From Isoetes taiwanensis (Eukaryota > Streptophyta > Lycopodiopsida > Isoetales > Isoetaceae): a stretch of 64,000 nt of DNA. Below are positions 10,396-20,271 of the stretch, in pieces. The stretch covers positions 16,152,891 through 16,216,890 of the forward strand of contig JAJEKV010000027.1 in NCBI GenBank assembly GCA_021234155.1, written 5' to 3'. The notes beneath the pieces were generated by a model. The model did not search any database. It was not told where the DNA came from and saw nothing but the letters and a program-made list of their open reading frames with translations. Made by a program: the position numbers and the translations under genes. Every line of letters starts with the position of its first letter. Within the stretch, counting starts at the first letter, position 1.

Positions 10396-11348
10396 CTATA
10401 ATTGTATTTTTTTAGGTCTTAGCTTCATTATAATGTTCTTCGTGCAACTACGTAGGGAGTTTAGAAAACCTACCCACCAAAGAATGACTTTTCCTTCCAA
10501 ATAATTGATCCACATGTCTAAAACCTCCAACTCCGGCAAATCAACAAAACTCACCAAAGGGAATGTATCCACCTGTCGCCAAAATTTTGCATGTATTTGC
10601 AGAGGAGATTCTGCCATAGTTAGAAGCTTCAAGAAGCAAGAAATGTGAAATATTTCAAGAAGCAAGAAATGTGAAATATGCCAGATTGATCTGCTTGATT
10701 TGAGAATCATGGATTCGGTTGCAATCACAACCATCAATTGCTCCCGCCAAGAAATATGAAACATGCCACATTGATCTGAGAATCATGGCTTCTGCTGCAA
10801 TCACAACCATCAATTGCTCCCACCACTTGAGGAACTCCCTAGGAAGTTGCAGTGCCTTTACTTAATAACATCAATTTATTGTAGGCTCGTGCATCATCGA
10901 CATTATGTTCAGCTTCACAACTCTTGGCATCATGGAAGACTTTGCGGATCCAAAACTGCCAACGTGAGTTACCATCATGGGTTGAACATATCATCACCTT
11001 CTGTCTACAAGTGAAACTGTAACATATACAATGTGCAAGATGGTTTGAAATCGACAATGACCTGGAAATGCTAGCATACTAGATTATGGAGGTCACTGTA
11101 GTGTTGGAAGTTATGAACCTGTATCTGAAGGACCTGAAGACAGTGAAGGAACTACATCCATCTCCAACAAAATTGCCGTTTATCGATCCACTTGCATCAA
11201 ACGAGCTTATTTTAATTATGCAGGCAAACAATAACATCACAATAGAGCCAAGACCAGTTATGCTCTGAATGCAAAGAGAGCACAAATCAGTATTCATCAA
11301 TATCTGCGATCCAACATACCCGTCACTCCAATATCCAATCTTGTACCT
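10396..11348. other. no confident gene; duplicated segment
   Basis: A 120-codon minus-strand frame (10764-10396) contains LPELEVLDMW, faintly like a leucine-rich repeat, but no repeat periodicity follows. Roughly 60 bp at 10685-10752 (GAATCATGGATTCGG..., CAATCACAACCATCAATTGC) recurs at 10772-10824. No function can be assigned. Confidence 0.3.
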
Positions 11349-11755
11349 CATTACTAGAGAACGGGCTATTAACGACGTCAGTTTTCCACGTATAGCCAAC
11401 ATCGGCGCCACAAAATAATCGCGCATTCTCAACACATTGCTAAGATTTTTTTACGACGTTGCATGCGTGACATGATGTCACATCACAAACGTCCAAGCAG
11501 ACATCGCAATGGCTTACGTCGCAACGGGAACGCGTCATGTTCATATTGCCATGCGCCTCGTCGTATAAGCAACGTACAACGTTGTCAGTACAACCTGTCG
11601 TCGTAGATAAAATGATCGACATTTTTTATGCAACGCCGCATTGAATGCACGATGTGCCATGTCGTATGATCGACGTAGCACATGCAACATCACGTCGAAG
11701 TTGCTATGTCGTTTTTAGTGCGAAGTCACATCTGATATGTTTTTTTTGTAGAACC
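11349..11755. mobile_element. CACTA/EnSpm-like short non-autonomous element
   Basis: The left edge reads CATTACTAGAGAACGGGC, one base from a CACTA terminus, and the right edge reads TTTTTTTTGTAGAA, close to the expected TTTTTTGTAGTG. Between them, about 400 bp are dense in ACGT-centred words (CGACGTTGCATG, CAACGTACAACGTTG, CGACGTAGC, GACGTC) in both orientations, like the subterminal transposase-binding repeats of this superfamily. No transposase is encoded. The terminal matches are imperfect and a 3-bp duplication is not clear, so the element is old or the borders are off by a few bases. Confidence 0.45.
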
Positions 11756-12382
11756 CTAATAAAAACTCGAAACCTATTTTCCTTTACATGCTTGGCTTGC
11801 ACCTAGGAGCCTTCTATTAATGGATGATAGTATTGCTCCGAGTCGTGCTGATCGTCGAGTACAATGTACTTTGAGGATTATTAGCAGAAGAGAGAGAATT
11901 GAGCTAATCCTCAACAATTGGGAAGGAAATGCACAAGAGTAACTAAAACTATACACGATTGTTAACAGACATCCAACGTATTGAAATCACTTGGTGAGTT
12001 TAATCACCTTGCTAAGAAGGAATAATTACTAGGATAATTGTTGACAATGTATAAAGCTAGTACCTCCAAGAAGTAATCCAACCGAATAAAAAAAAGTAAT
12101 CTAACAAGTCTGATTAACTTGTTATGACAGCATCAACTCAATTTGTGGGGGCATTTCAAAAGTTTAATAACAAAGAAAGGAGGAATCTCTAGTATATGAA
12201 ATAACCATCATTCATTTAAATTGAATTTATGTCAGGACTTTGGACCATTTTGGCACTGCAATTTTTTCCCGGGTTAGTAAATTTGCATCGAGAATGTGAC
12301 TTTTTTTTTAATAACAGCACAGCATGATTGCATTAAAAGTCGAAAATATTTTATATATGTATGTCGAGTGACATAATGCCAA
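11756..12382. other. no recognisable gene
   Basis: AT-rich sequence without ORFs of note or repeats I can identify. Confidence 0.4.
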
Positions 12383-13870
12383 TTACTTCTCAGAAGTGAC
12401 CCCGAGAGATATCATAGCTTTCTTCCTCACTTCCACAGGTATTGTAACCCTAGCAGTCTTGCCTGGGATGACCTTTGGGGTCCATGAAAACAAAATAGTA
12501 TCTAACTCAACCCAATCATCCCCGTCAATAGGGTTTTTCTTCCATTTCTTTGTCCAACAGTCTCTATATCTTTCTTCCTCTGCCACTGCATTTAACTGGT
12601 GCACTGGACACCACCACTCCACACGAACTTTGTCACATTGCGGTTACCCACTTCTTTGCAAACATCTAAGATGGTGTAACCCATCCACACAGGGTATATC
12701 TCTTTGCGCTCTAGTACTATAAGTGCAAATTGATGGCAAAGCGAGTCATCTTTGGGATCATAATCCTCCAGCCCGAGATATTTAGGCCTTCCTTTCCTAG
12801 GACCAACATAATGTTTTTCAGCAGCTTGAGGAGCCATCGACTTGCGAATACTACTAACCACATCATCAACTTCCTCAGATGTTATCAAGTCTCTCCCCCT
12901 AGACTTAGGTAACCATCCATCTTTCAGTTCATTAGAGGATGTGTCTACTTATCCCAATAATCCATGTACCTGTGTCCAATAATGCATCAATGCAAGGTTG
13001 GTATCATCAGGGTTATTTTTCCAACACTTGATGTATTCAGAAATGCCATCCAATGTGCTTTGCAATGAATCCACCTCTGCAAAAAGGCTTAAGAGCTTTT
13101 GGTTGACCCCTGGGAATCTTAGATTTACCATTTTCATCTTCGTGCCATATAGATACTCCCTCATCTGGCCTCCATTTATCATCTGAAGGTCTCATCTTCC
13201 ATTGCATTATTGGCTTATTTTCCATGACCCAGAAAGTGTACTGAAGAGGTCTAGATTGACCTTCCATATCAAGAGCATAACCTTCAATAACATTCTTTCA
13301 ATCGGGCACCTCTTGTATGATCAACCCTGTAGGAGAAGATGAAATGCATTCACTAAGAACTTCCATTAGTCTAGGAAGATTGGTCACAGTTCGAGATTTC
13401 AACTGCGCATTATACTTCCCAAACAATGCATCCACATCCTCATGAGTATGTCCAGCATTAAGAACCCTAACTTCACTCTCTCAAAGACACCCACCGCTGT
13501 TAAATAAGATAGGAATGAGAACATATACCTGTTTTTATTCTGTCCAGCACAATTGTCAAGTTGGAGAAGGAACTTTGGTGGTAGATCTCGAGGTTGAGGA
13601 TGTGAACTTGAGGCTCCAACATGTTCAGAAGCACCTAACTTCCTAAACCTTGCCTTAGTAAACTTCTCTAAATTATTAGGCTTTCTATCCAACAATGCAC
13701 TGAAGAGTGGTTGGCTACCACCTCCAGGGTTGTGGAGGTGACCACAATAACCACTCTCATAGTTCCTCAAGCACCTCATCACACTTCCAATATAAAAATC
13801 AGGACCATCACTCCACAATTGCAAACTAAAATGGCTATTAGTATAATTCGTATATGATGTGATGGAATCA
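12383..13870 (-). pseudogene. DUF7869-type family gene, C-terminal half, frameshifted
   Basis: Reading leftward, the first frame (about 13870-13399) has CGHLHNPGGGSQPLF, then FLLQLDNCAGQNKNRYMFSFL, the hallmark of DUF7869. One base is missing just after KLGFL, and the neighbouring frame continues with GHTHEDVDALFGKYNAQLK. A TGA then falls where a Trp is expected (PD*KN), followed by another frameshift near 13140 and a third near 12610. The remaining pieces (KWRPDEGVSIWHEDENGK, YLGLEDYDPKDD, CWTKKWKKNP, DTILFSWTPK) run in the family's usual order to a TAA at 12383. In my view the invariant D, N and H-x-H-E-D residues suggest an RNase H-like fold, but that is inference. It is a separate copy from the N-terminal half at 1.7-4.2 kb, since the order on the minus strand is reversed. 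Confidence 0.65.
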
Positions 13871-13944
13871 TAATTACAACCGCGCCTACTAAGCTATACG
13901 AAATCTTGCATGCAACTACTATATCTTGTGTGAAACCCTTTATT

Positions 13945-14034
13945 CCTTCAAGCGCCCATCCTTTCTTACTTTAAGCGCCCATCCTTCCAGCGCCCATCCA
14001 TCCTTCCTTCCTTAATTCCTTCCTTCCTTCCTTA
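13945..14034. repeat. AGCGCCCATCC repeats and TTCC tract
   Basis: Three copies of AGCGCCCATCC occur at about 13950-14000 and are followed by (TTCC)n/(TTCCTTAA) to 14034. The tract resembles the microsatellite ending the LINE tail at 6.36 kb. Confidence 0.8.
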
Positions 14035-14039
14035 CCATA

Positions 14040-14516
14040 GTGAGCCATGTCGCCCGGCCCGGTCCATTCTGCCGGACTTGGCTGAGAGAGGCGAAGAAGA
14101 AGATCAAAAAATTGATCTCGAAATCCCTTCCCCCCTCCCGCAGATGCCGCCGTGGCTGCCTTCCGCACCACAGTCCGGAGGAATGCGAGGAACTCTTTCT
14201 TGCGGGCAAGCTTTGCCCAGGAAATCCAAATCTAATTAGCAGCACTAGTAGGCCGAAATCCTCCCATACACCAGCAGATTCTGATGAAGATCTGGAGAAG
14301 GAGGTCGAAAAAGCAGAAGAAATGGAGGAAGCGGATGAGGAGTGGCACGAAGAATTGGAAGAAGAGAAGAAGCAGATTATCATAAATGCCCTCTCCTCCT
14401 CTGATGATGAAGATGTTGCAGAAGCCATCCTTGAAGAGATGGCAGAAGAAAGCGAAGAGGAAGAAGAGGAGGACGAGGTGGATGAGAGCTTTTTTTTTTT
14501 TTTAATGCCTAGGTAA
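14040..14516 (+). CDS. hypothetical acidic coiled-coil protein fragment
   Basis: The 158-codon frame starts MSHVARPGPFCRTWLREAKKK. Residues 85-150 are strongly acidic and heptad-like (EDLEKEVEKAEEMEEADEEWHEELEEEKK, then runs of Glu). The frame ends in codons read from a T14 tract at 14490-14503, so the true 3' boundary is probably before that tract, for example an exon end near GACGAG|GTGGAT at about 14474. It may be the first exon of the unit starting at 14797, which also uses acidic and RG-rich segments, or an independent fragment. I do not recognise a family. Confidence 0.35.
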   Translation: MSHVARPGPFCRTWLREAKKKIKKLISKSLPPSRRCRRGCLPHHSPEECEELFLAGKLCPGNPNLISSTSRPKSSHTPADSDEDLEKEVEKAEEMEEADEEWHEELEEEKKQIIINALSSSDDEDVAEAILEEMAEESEEEEEEDEVDESFFFFLMPR

Positions 14517-14796
14517 TAAAAGTGGCCTAGATCCTAAGCTTCTATGATGTGTGTGGGATAAGTCTCAAAAAAGAGGGAAATATAACTAGAATACACGGGG
14601 ACTCTAAATGCAAGTGCCCATAGTAAAATCCCTAATAGGTTCTCTCAACCAAATATTTGAGCCATTAACATGAAAATCAAAGGTTCGGGGTTCTTTATTT
14701 TTATTTCTAAGTGTGAACCATATGAGCATGGTTTGGCATGTTTAGTTTTAAGAAAAGAAAAATACCAGGTGCAGATATCCCAAGTGAAACCATAGT

Positions 14797-17700
14797 ATGG
14801 CAGAGCGAAGGGCTAACCTGGCAAACCGTCAGAAGTTATTGCAGCAGGCCGGCATGAGGAGAGCGGGTGATTCCCCAAAAGGTCAGAATAACTATCCCTT
14901 TTTTTCTGAAAAGTCTATAGCCAACTATAAGAAGAGAAAGAAAAGGCAGATATGGAGAATCCGGCTGCATTTCTTGAAGAAAACAATTGCAGGCCTGACA
15001 TACAGTTGGTCTTTAAAGCATAAGGGTTTCCCAAGTAAAACGTTTGCCTTAAGAAAGATGAGTTTCGACCGTAGTTTATCAGAAGGAAGTAGTACTGAGG
15101 AAGAAAAGCCCACCTGGGAGACTGATAGGGAATTCTTATGGTGTGAGAACTCAGTGAGATTGGAAGCTTTACAAATGGAGAGAAGAGGCAGTGGCAGGGG
15201 ATATGAGAATAGAAGAGGTTATAGTGATGGGTACGTAACCAGGAGAGGTGGAGGATTCAATAAAAGACCAGCTGGTCCTTATAGAGGGAATGCTGATTCA
15301 TTCGTGCCTGAAACCCAACCTGGTGGTGATGTATCTTCAGAAGAAGACGATCTGCAGGTTATTATAGATATTGTTTTGGAAGTTTTAGATTAAAACCACC
15401 TCATGTGGACTGAAGTAAATAAATAGTATGCTTTCTTATTATTTTGGAAGGTTTAGATTAAAACCACCTCATGTGGATTGAAGTAAATAAATAGTATGCT
15501 TTCTTATCATATCTGCTAAGGTAACAGATATTCTATAGGTTTAAGTTTCTGAGCATTTGATATATACATTCTTCATACAGCTATTACTAATCAAGGGCAA
15601 AGATGGTACATTTGGTAAAGGGCGATAAGCCAAGAAAAACCAAATGTACCTTTTGGCCCTTGCATCAATACCGAGCATATCGCTAATGTTTGCATGGTTG
15701 GCTGCAGGTACATGGTTTTTCTTTTCCCTATGTGCTATTTTTTGCTGTTATGAGGTGTTTTAGCTCGAAAGGATGTGTGGATCAATTATACAAGCTCAAG
15801 AATATCACCAAATTATCACATTACCAACTAGAACAAGCTGATGCAGACACATGGACGTCATCTTAGGGAAGCATAAGTTTCTTTAAAGACTTATGGTATT
15901 TCTGATGAACTTATAGTGCTGGTTTTTTGATCAGAAGATAGTACTACTTTTTAAATGACATGAAATGATAGTTTTAAGACATAAGAATGCCTGCTGATTT
16001 TGCTCCAAGTTTACAGACTGAAAAGCAAGTCTTGTGTCTATAAAATATGTTTGTGTTTTCCAAAAATATGATGGATCTATCCATCTGTTGTTAGTTCTAT
16101 GATTTTCTTTAATTAAATATGTGACAGCATAAAGCTTCTTCTGGATTTGGGCAGCCCATTTTAATGGAGTATTAGGCTGTAAGTACATCAGATGTTTAGC
16201 AGCAGTAGGAAACGTGCATGTTTAAATTTTATGCTGAAATAGTTGTCACAAAAGTTGTGAAACAAAGATATAGTAGTGAAGCCTACTGATTAATCTAGAA
16301 AAACAAGAATACAATGCTAAAAGTAATGCTGGTTCTGACTATTCCCCTCCACAAAAGATTCTGATAAAATAAGGAATGGGATAAAGATGGGTTTAGGGAA
16401 TGCATGCAGATGGGGAGTTGTGCATGCATGCAGACATGCAAGATAAAGACCTTAAGTAACCAAAGAAGACATGTGTTTAAATGAGTATGGTCTAAAATGT
16501 TTGGAGCAGGATATTGAGACCTACTGAATAATCTAGAAAAGCAGGAATGAAACGCTAAAAGTAATATTAATTCTGACTACCATCCAGGAGGGATTTGGGT
16601 AAAATGAAGAATAAGATTAAGGTATTTACATGGTTGAACATACAATAAAAACCAGATATTTAAGGATAATTCCAAAAGGTTTAAGGATTACATACAGATG
16701 AGGAGTTGTGCATACGTGCAAATATATAAGACATAGTCCTTAAGCAATCAAAGATGACTTGTGTTCGAATTTGTCTGAACTGAAAGGTTTGGAGACAGTA
16801 GATTATTTAAGTCAAAAGACTTCTAGGATCATAGTAAAGTGCACCGTCTATAGTAGGCTCTGCTATTGTACGGAACGATAAAACTACTGAAGGATTGACT
16901 AAGGTAGTGTGAGTGGCTAGTAGGTCTGTTGGCTGAACTAGTTAAGTCCGGGTTTTTTTTAGACATTTCGTTGCATTGGTCTTATCAGTGCTGCATTTTA
17001 TCTTGTGATAACATTAAGAGCATTACTTTCTATTTCCATACATTATTGAGTAATCTGAATGATATTTCAGGATGATGAGGAAACACAAACACAGGTGGAG
17101 TTTATACCACCAACATGGAATAAAGATCTAGGACCTATTGGATATGCAGCAAGTAAGGTCACATGTCCAAGTTACGCAGTCCAAACGCTCCTGTGCTGCA
17201 TCAAGAATCCCATGGTGCATGCTTTATTGATTGAAAAGGAAATGTTGAGAAAGCCTGACCAACTATCAGCAATCAACCACTTGAGATTTAGCTGCTGGCT
17301 GAAGCTCATACCAAAATTGAACAAGGCTGGTATAGATTGGGATGAAGCTGTGAAGCTAGTAGAAGAGATCTATGAAGATTTACCCACTAAAGTTTACAGG
17401 TGGACTATGGAAGAAGACAAAGCCAAGACACAGTTCTTTATTGGAGTTCCAGCCCTGGAAAAGGCGAATAAAATAAAAAAACCTAGTCTGAGCAAAGCAC
17501 ATATGGATAAAGGAAAACAGAGCAACATTGAGGACACAAACGAAGACCCATTTGGGGAAAGCCTGCTGTCAAAACAGGATAAAAAGGCCATGGGAGATAA
17601 AAGCACTGCTGTGGGCGGGGATGAAGGCAAGGAGTTTGGCTTCACACTCCATAACTGTCATATCTTTCCCATCATACCCGAGAGGCTAGTGGAAGGCCAT

Positions 17701-18291
17701 TCTTTGTTCTGTAACCAAGGAATCTGGCGCACTAAAAACTTCGGAGCTCTAGCACCCATCAGCCGAGAAGCTTGGGTTATGCTAGGGGACATCACATCAG
17801 AACAGGAAAGAGGTGCAAAAATTGCTGCAGAAAGGATGGAGAAGGTTATACACAAAGAAAAAATCAAACTGAAAATCGATCACCGATTTTTTGATAAAAA
17901 GTGCAACGTGGACGATCACATTTATATCAGGCAAAAGGGCCACATGGCCTACTCAACCATCACAAGGGACACATTCTACCTCAAAAGAGTATGGAGAAGC
18001 ATGTGCCCTTACTTTAAGTGTGTCTGTGAACCTAGGTTCAGGGGAAATGCTTGCAAAGATAACATGACGTGGTTGGACCACGCCATTTGGTACATGTTTA
18101 ATAATCTGGAGTCTATCTTCCCAGATATGTCTACTGTAGCCCAAATGGTCTCGATGAGAAAGTTCATGAAGACCACACTCAAGGACAGCATAATTGCTTA
18201 TCTGTCATATTTGGAGGTAAGAGAAACTCTTATCCGCATGACTTTTCTGCAGGCAGCGGATCCATGGGCAGATTTAAAGCTGGAAAACTAG
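14797..18291 (+). CDS. unrecognised spliced gene or element ORF
   Basis: Exon A (14797-15357) begins MAERRANLANRQKLLQQ, carries an RG/RGG-rich stretch (RRGSGRGYENRRGYSDGY, TRRGGGFNKRP) and ends EEDDLQ at a CAG|GTTATT donor. A matching acceptor ATATTTCAG ends at 17070. Exon B (17071-18291) continues in phase 0 with DDEETQTQVEFIPPTW and runs about 406 codons. It has a basic central linker (KANKIKKPSLSKAHMDKGK), a block CPYFKCVCEPRFRGNAC with four Cys, and helical ends. A donor/acceptor-like pair (TTGGAG|GTAAGA at 18213 and TTTTCTGCAG at 18252) would remove exactly 39 bases in frame, which is very short for a plant intron. The RGG-like N-terminus and Cys block suggest nucleic-acid binding. A gag-like ORF1 of an undescribed retroelement is my guess, because an RT-like fragment follows. 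Confidence 0.4.
15373..15508. repeat. tandem duplication, about 68 bp x 2
   Basis: The stretch with TTTTGGAAG...TTAGATTAAAACC, CACCTCATGTGG and AAATAGTATGCTTTC is present twice back to back, differing at a few bases. It lies in the intron just after the donor of exon A. Confidence 0.85.
15592..15663. repeat. imperfect hairpin, 24-bp arms
   Basis: The left arm CAAGGGCAAAGATGGTAC + ATTTGGT pairs with the right arm ACCAAATGTACC + TTTTGGCCCTTG across a loop of about 22 nt. It lies in the same intron. It could be a tiny MITE or a small-RNA-producing fold. Confidence 0.75.
16276..16960. repeat. dispersed repeat, left copy (two diverged units)
   Basis: The part 16516-16960 reappears inverted at 33341-33790. 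Just upstream, 16276-16515 is a more diverged direct copy of its first half (shared AATCTAGAAAA, GGGGAGTTGTGCAT/GAGGAGTTGTGCAT, GACTATTCCC/GACTACCATCC). The unit ends AGTTAAGTCCGGG followed by a T run. It sits inside the intron of the unknown gene. Confidence 0.8.
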
Positions 18292-18300
18292 TCTTCTCGT

Positions 18301-18615
18301 ATGGCAATAACCTGTGAAAAAAGCATCAAACCTGTTACCTTCATGCTCAGTTTGGAAACAGGGTATAGCAACAATCAAAACAGGAAGAACAAGCAGCCGA
18401 AGCCCAGAACTATAACTATGGGAGCTGGGAAGGGGTATACACCACCCCGAATTACTGTTTCACCTGGAGGAGGCAGCTCAAGCATAGCCGAGAACTCAGC
18501 TATTGAACAACTGTGTACACCAGAAACTATGGACAACTCGGTTACCAAGGTGGTGCACAATCTGGACATAAAAGCAATTGATGGAATAGTGCAGCAGCTA
18601 AAGTACGACCAATAG
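18301..18615 (+). pseudogene. probable continuation of the unknown gene, low-complexity tail
   Basis: Frames immediately after exon B encode Tyr/Gly/Gln/Asn-rich sequence in one reading (AEAQNYNYGSW, RNYGQLGYQGGAQSG) and a Gly/Ser-rich one in another. Stops separate it from exon B. The composition suggests a low-complexity C-terminal tail whose frame was lost, or a further exon. Confidence 0.3.
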
Positions 18616-18829
18616 GTATGAGCTTATGTACTGTTTTTGGATTTAAGAGACCATTTCTATTATTATGTTGGTTTCTTATTATTATAAAGGGAATTTTATG
18701 ATTTTTCTCATGCAGTTTTGCATTTTTTAGAATGATAATAGTAACAAAATCCCAAATACGTAGGGATTATGACATACAATACCTCCTTAATATAGAAGAT
18801 CTTTATTAAAGTTTGGACCTCCTTTTTAA

Positions 18830-19612
18830 GAAGGATCCATTTGACAATAATAGCTGGCATGCCATTATAGCCCATGCCAGACTAAAAGGAGATGCAAAAT
18901 TCTTTGCTTGAGCCAAAGAAAAAGCCACCAAGATAGCCATATCGGCTGCGAGACTAAAGTTAAGACTTAAGGTATAAGATCTAATATATTTAATGATTTA
19001 ATGTATACATGTTTCAAGGTCAGTCATGAGAGATTGTCAAGGAAGATTATACCTATCAGAAAGTGGGGAAAAGTGCAAGAAGAAGATAGTGCACTGCTTT
19101 TTCTTATCTAAGATATATAGATAAAATTTGCTTACCAAAAATTGTGCATCGACACATGAGGATGGTTCTTGGTGATACTGGGGATACAATAATGGAGGGA
19201 ACCATGTTCGCTTGGAAGTATATTGAAAGCCTCAAAGAATTATGCTACAAGCCCTATTACATGTTTGCACAAGATGATGAGCCTAACGGCCCCTGCTCAA
19301 ATCCCAATTTAAAAAGTTTTATAAATAAAGATATAGGGTATATCAGGACCACCAGCATTGAGATTGTCCGAAATAAGCTGCTTAGGAATATGTTCAGGAA
19401 GGGCCTAAACCATATACCAGACAGGACGCTGATATGGAAGGACATGAGCGCATAAACAAGAAAAGTTTGTAGCTCAATTTTTGAACTGCACAAATTCCAG
19501 TTTCCAGACTTACTTGAGTCAGATAAAGAACAAGTTATCTTGGGAGTAATGGAACAAGCTAGACTTGAAATTGTAGAAGCCTATAGTAAAGATAAGGAAG
19601 TAGGCCGATGAA
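18830..19612 (+). pseudogene. RT-associated N-terminal region, possibly Penelope-like
   Basis: Broken plus-strand frames read DPFDNNSWHAIIAHARLKGDAKFFA with a stop, then a run to 19080. Next comes 19144-19455 with NKDIGYIRTTSIEIVRNKLLRNMFRKGLNHIPD, and after one more stop FELHKFQFPDLLESD...AY. The phrase LLRNMFRKGLNHIP resembles the (L)SKGLNF-P motif that precedes the RT domain in Penelope-like and related non-LTR retroelements. No RT core follows because the LINE begins at about 19615. It may be ORF2 of the same element as the preceding unknown gene. The Penelope-like call is from memory of the motif and is weak. Confidence 0.3.
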
Positions 19613-19692
19613 GGATGGGATGGAGTATGTGCGCCAATTTTCTTGGAATTTTTGTCCTCTAGCGATTTTTTCTGTTAAGCCTTGCTTCTTGC

Positions 19693-20118
19693 TTGGTTTT
19701 TGAAAATTCTGCCCTTCTAGCTCTTCATTCAATTGAGATTTCTGCTAGCCCTGTAGGGGCTAGCAATCTGAGTCTACTGCCATATGAATCCTCTCCAAAT
19801 TATCTACAAATGGACACCAAAATCTTTGTAATTCTACAGGATAAAGGCAGACTAACTTGTGGATATCTGTGTGGATCTGCAACTCGACTCTGGCATTCTC
19901 TGAAAACAAACCAATTCTTCCCAGAGGAAAATTTTCATCTGGAATACACACTTGTTCCAAGCTGTGAGGAATTTGAGATCGAAATCATTCATTCTTGGCT
20001 GGAAGAATTCATTGGTAACAAAAATATTGAAGCAACTGCTATACTAAGAGTAAATTGTGATTGGACAGATTCAAAATTGACAGTCAAATTGTATTCCGAG
20101 ACAGATCAAAGGAAATGA
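19693..20118 (+). CDS. short ORF in LINE 5' region
   Basis: A 141-codon frame; the listed start is a TTG codon (MVFENSALLALHS), so an in-frame ATG at about 19809 (MDTKIFVILQDKGRLTCGYL) is more likely, giving about 103 residues. It ends ETDQRK. No family is recognised. It precedes ORF1 by about 150 bp and may be a 5' UTR ORF of the LINE or captured sequence. Confidence 0.3.
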   Translation: MVFENSALLALHSIEISASPVGASNLSLLPYESSPNYLQMDTKIFVILQDKGRLTCGYLCGSATRLWHSLKTNQFFPEENFHLEYTLVPSCEEFEIEIIHSWLEEFIGNKNIEATAILRVNCDWTDSKLTVKLYSETDQRK

Positions 20119-20271
20119 AGAGTGCTTTCTTGAATCCTTAGTGATTGAGTTGATTTCTTTTCAATTTGCCTCTTCCCTGCTGTTTCTTTTCCCCTCTTTC
20201 CTTTCAAAATTTTCGTTCCCTCCTTCTGCTTCCTTCTCATGTGTCTCTGCTTTCTTCCCCTGATCTTTTGA

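Noticed and set aside
10396-10764. Leucine-rich-repeat/NLR fragment
   Set aside because: Only one LPELEVLD-like phrase; no repeat periodicity or NB-ARC motif.
13971-14428. Ser-rich minus ORFs opposite the acidic frame
   Set aside because: Complement of Glu/Asp codons; no independent evidence.
16885-16960. tRNA-like A box (TGGCTAGTAGG) making the dispersed repeat a SINE
   Set aside because: No convincing B box at the right distance; kept as an unclassified repeat.
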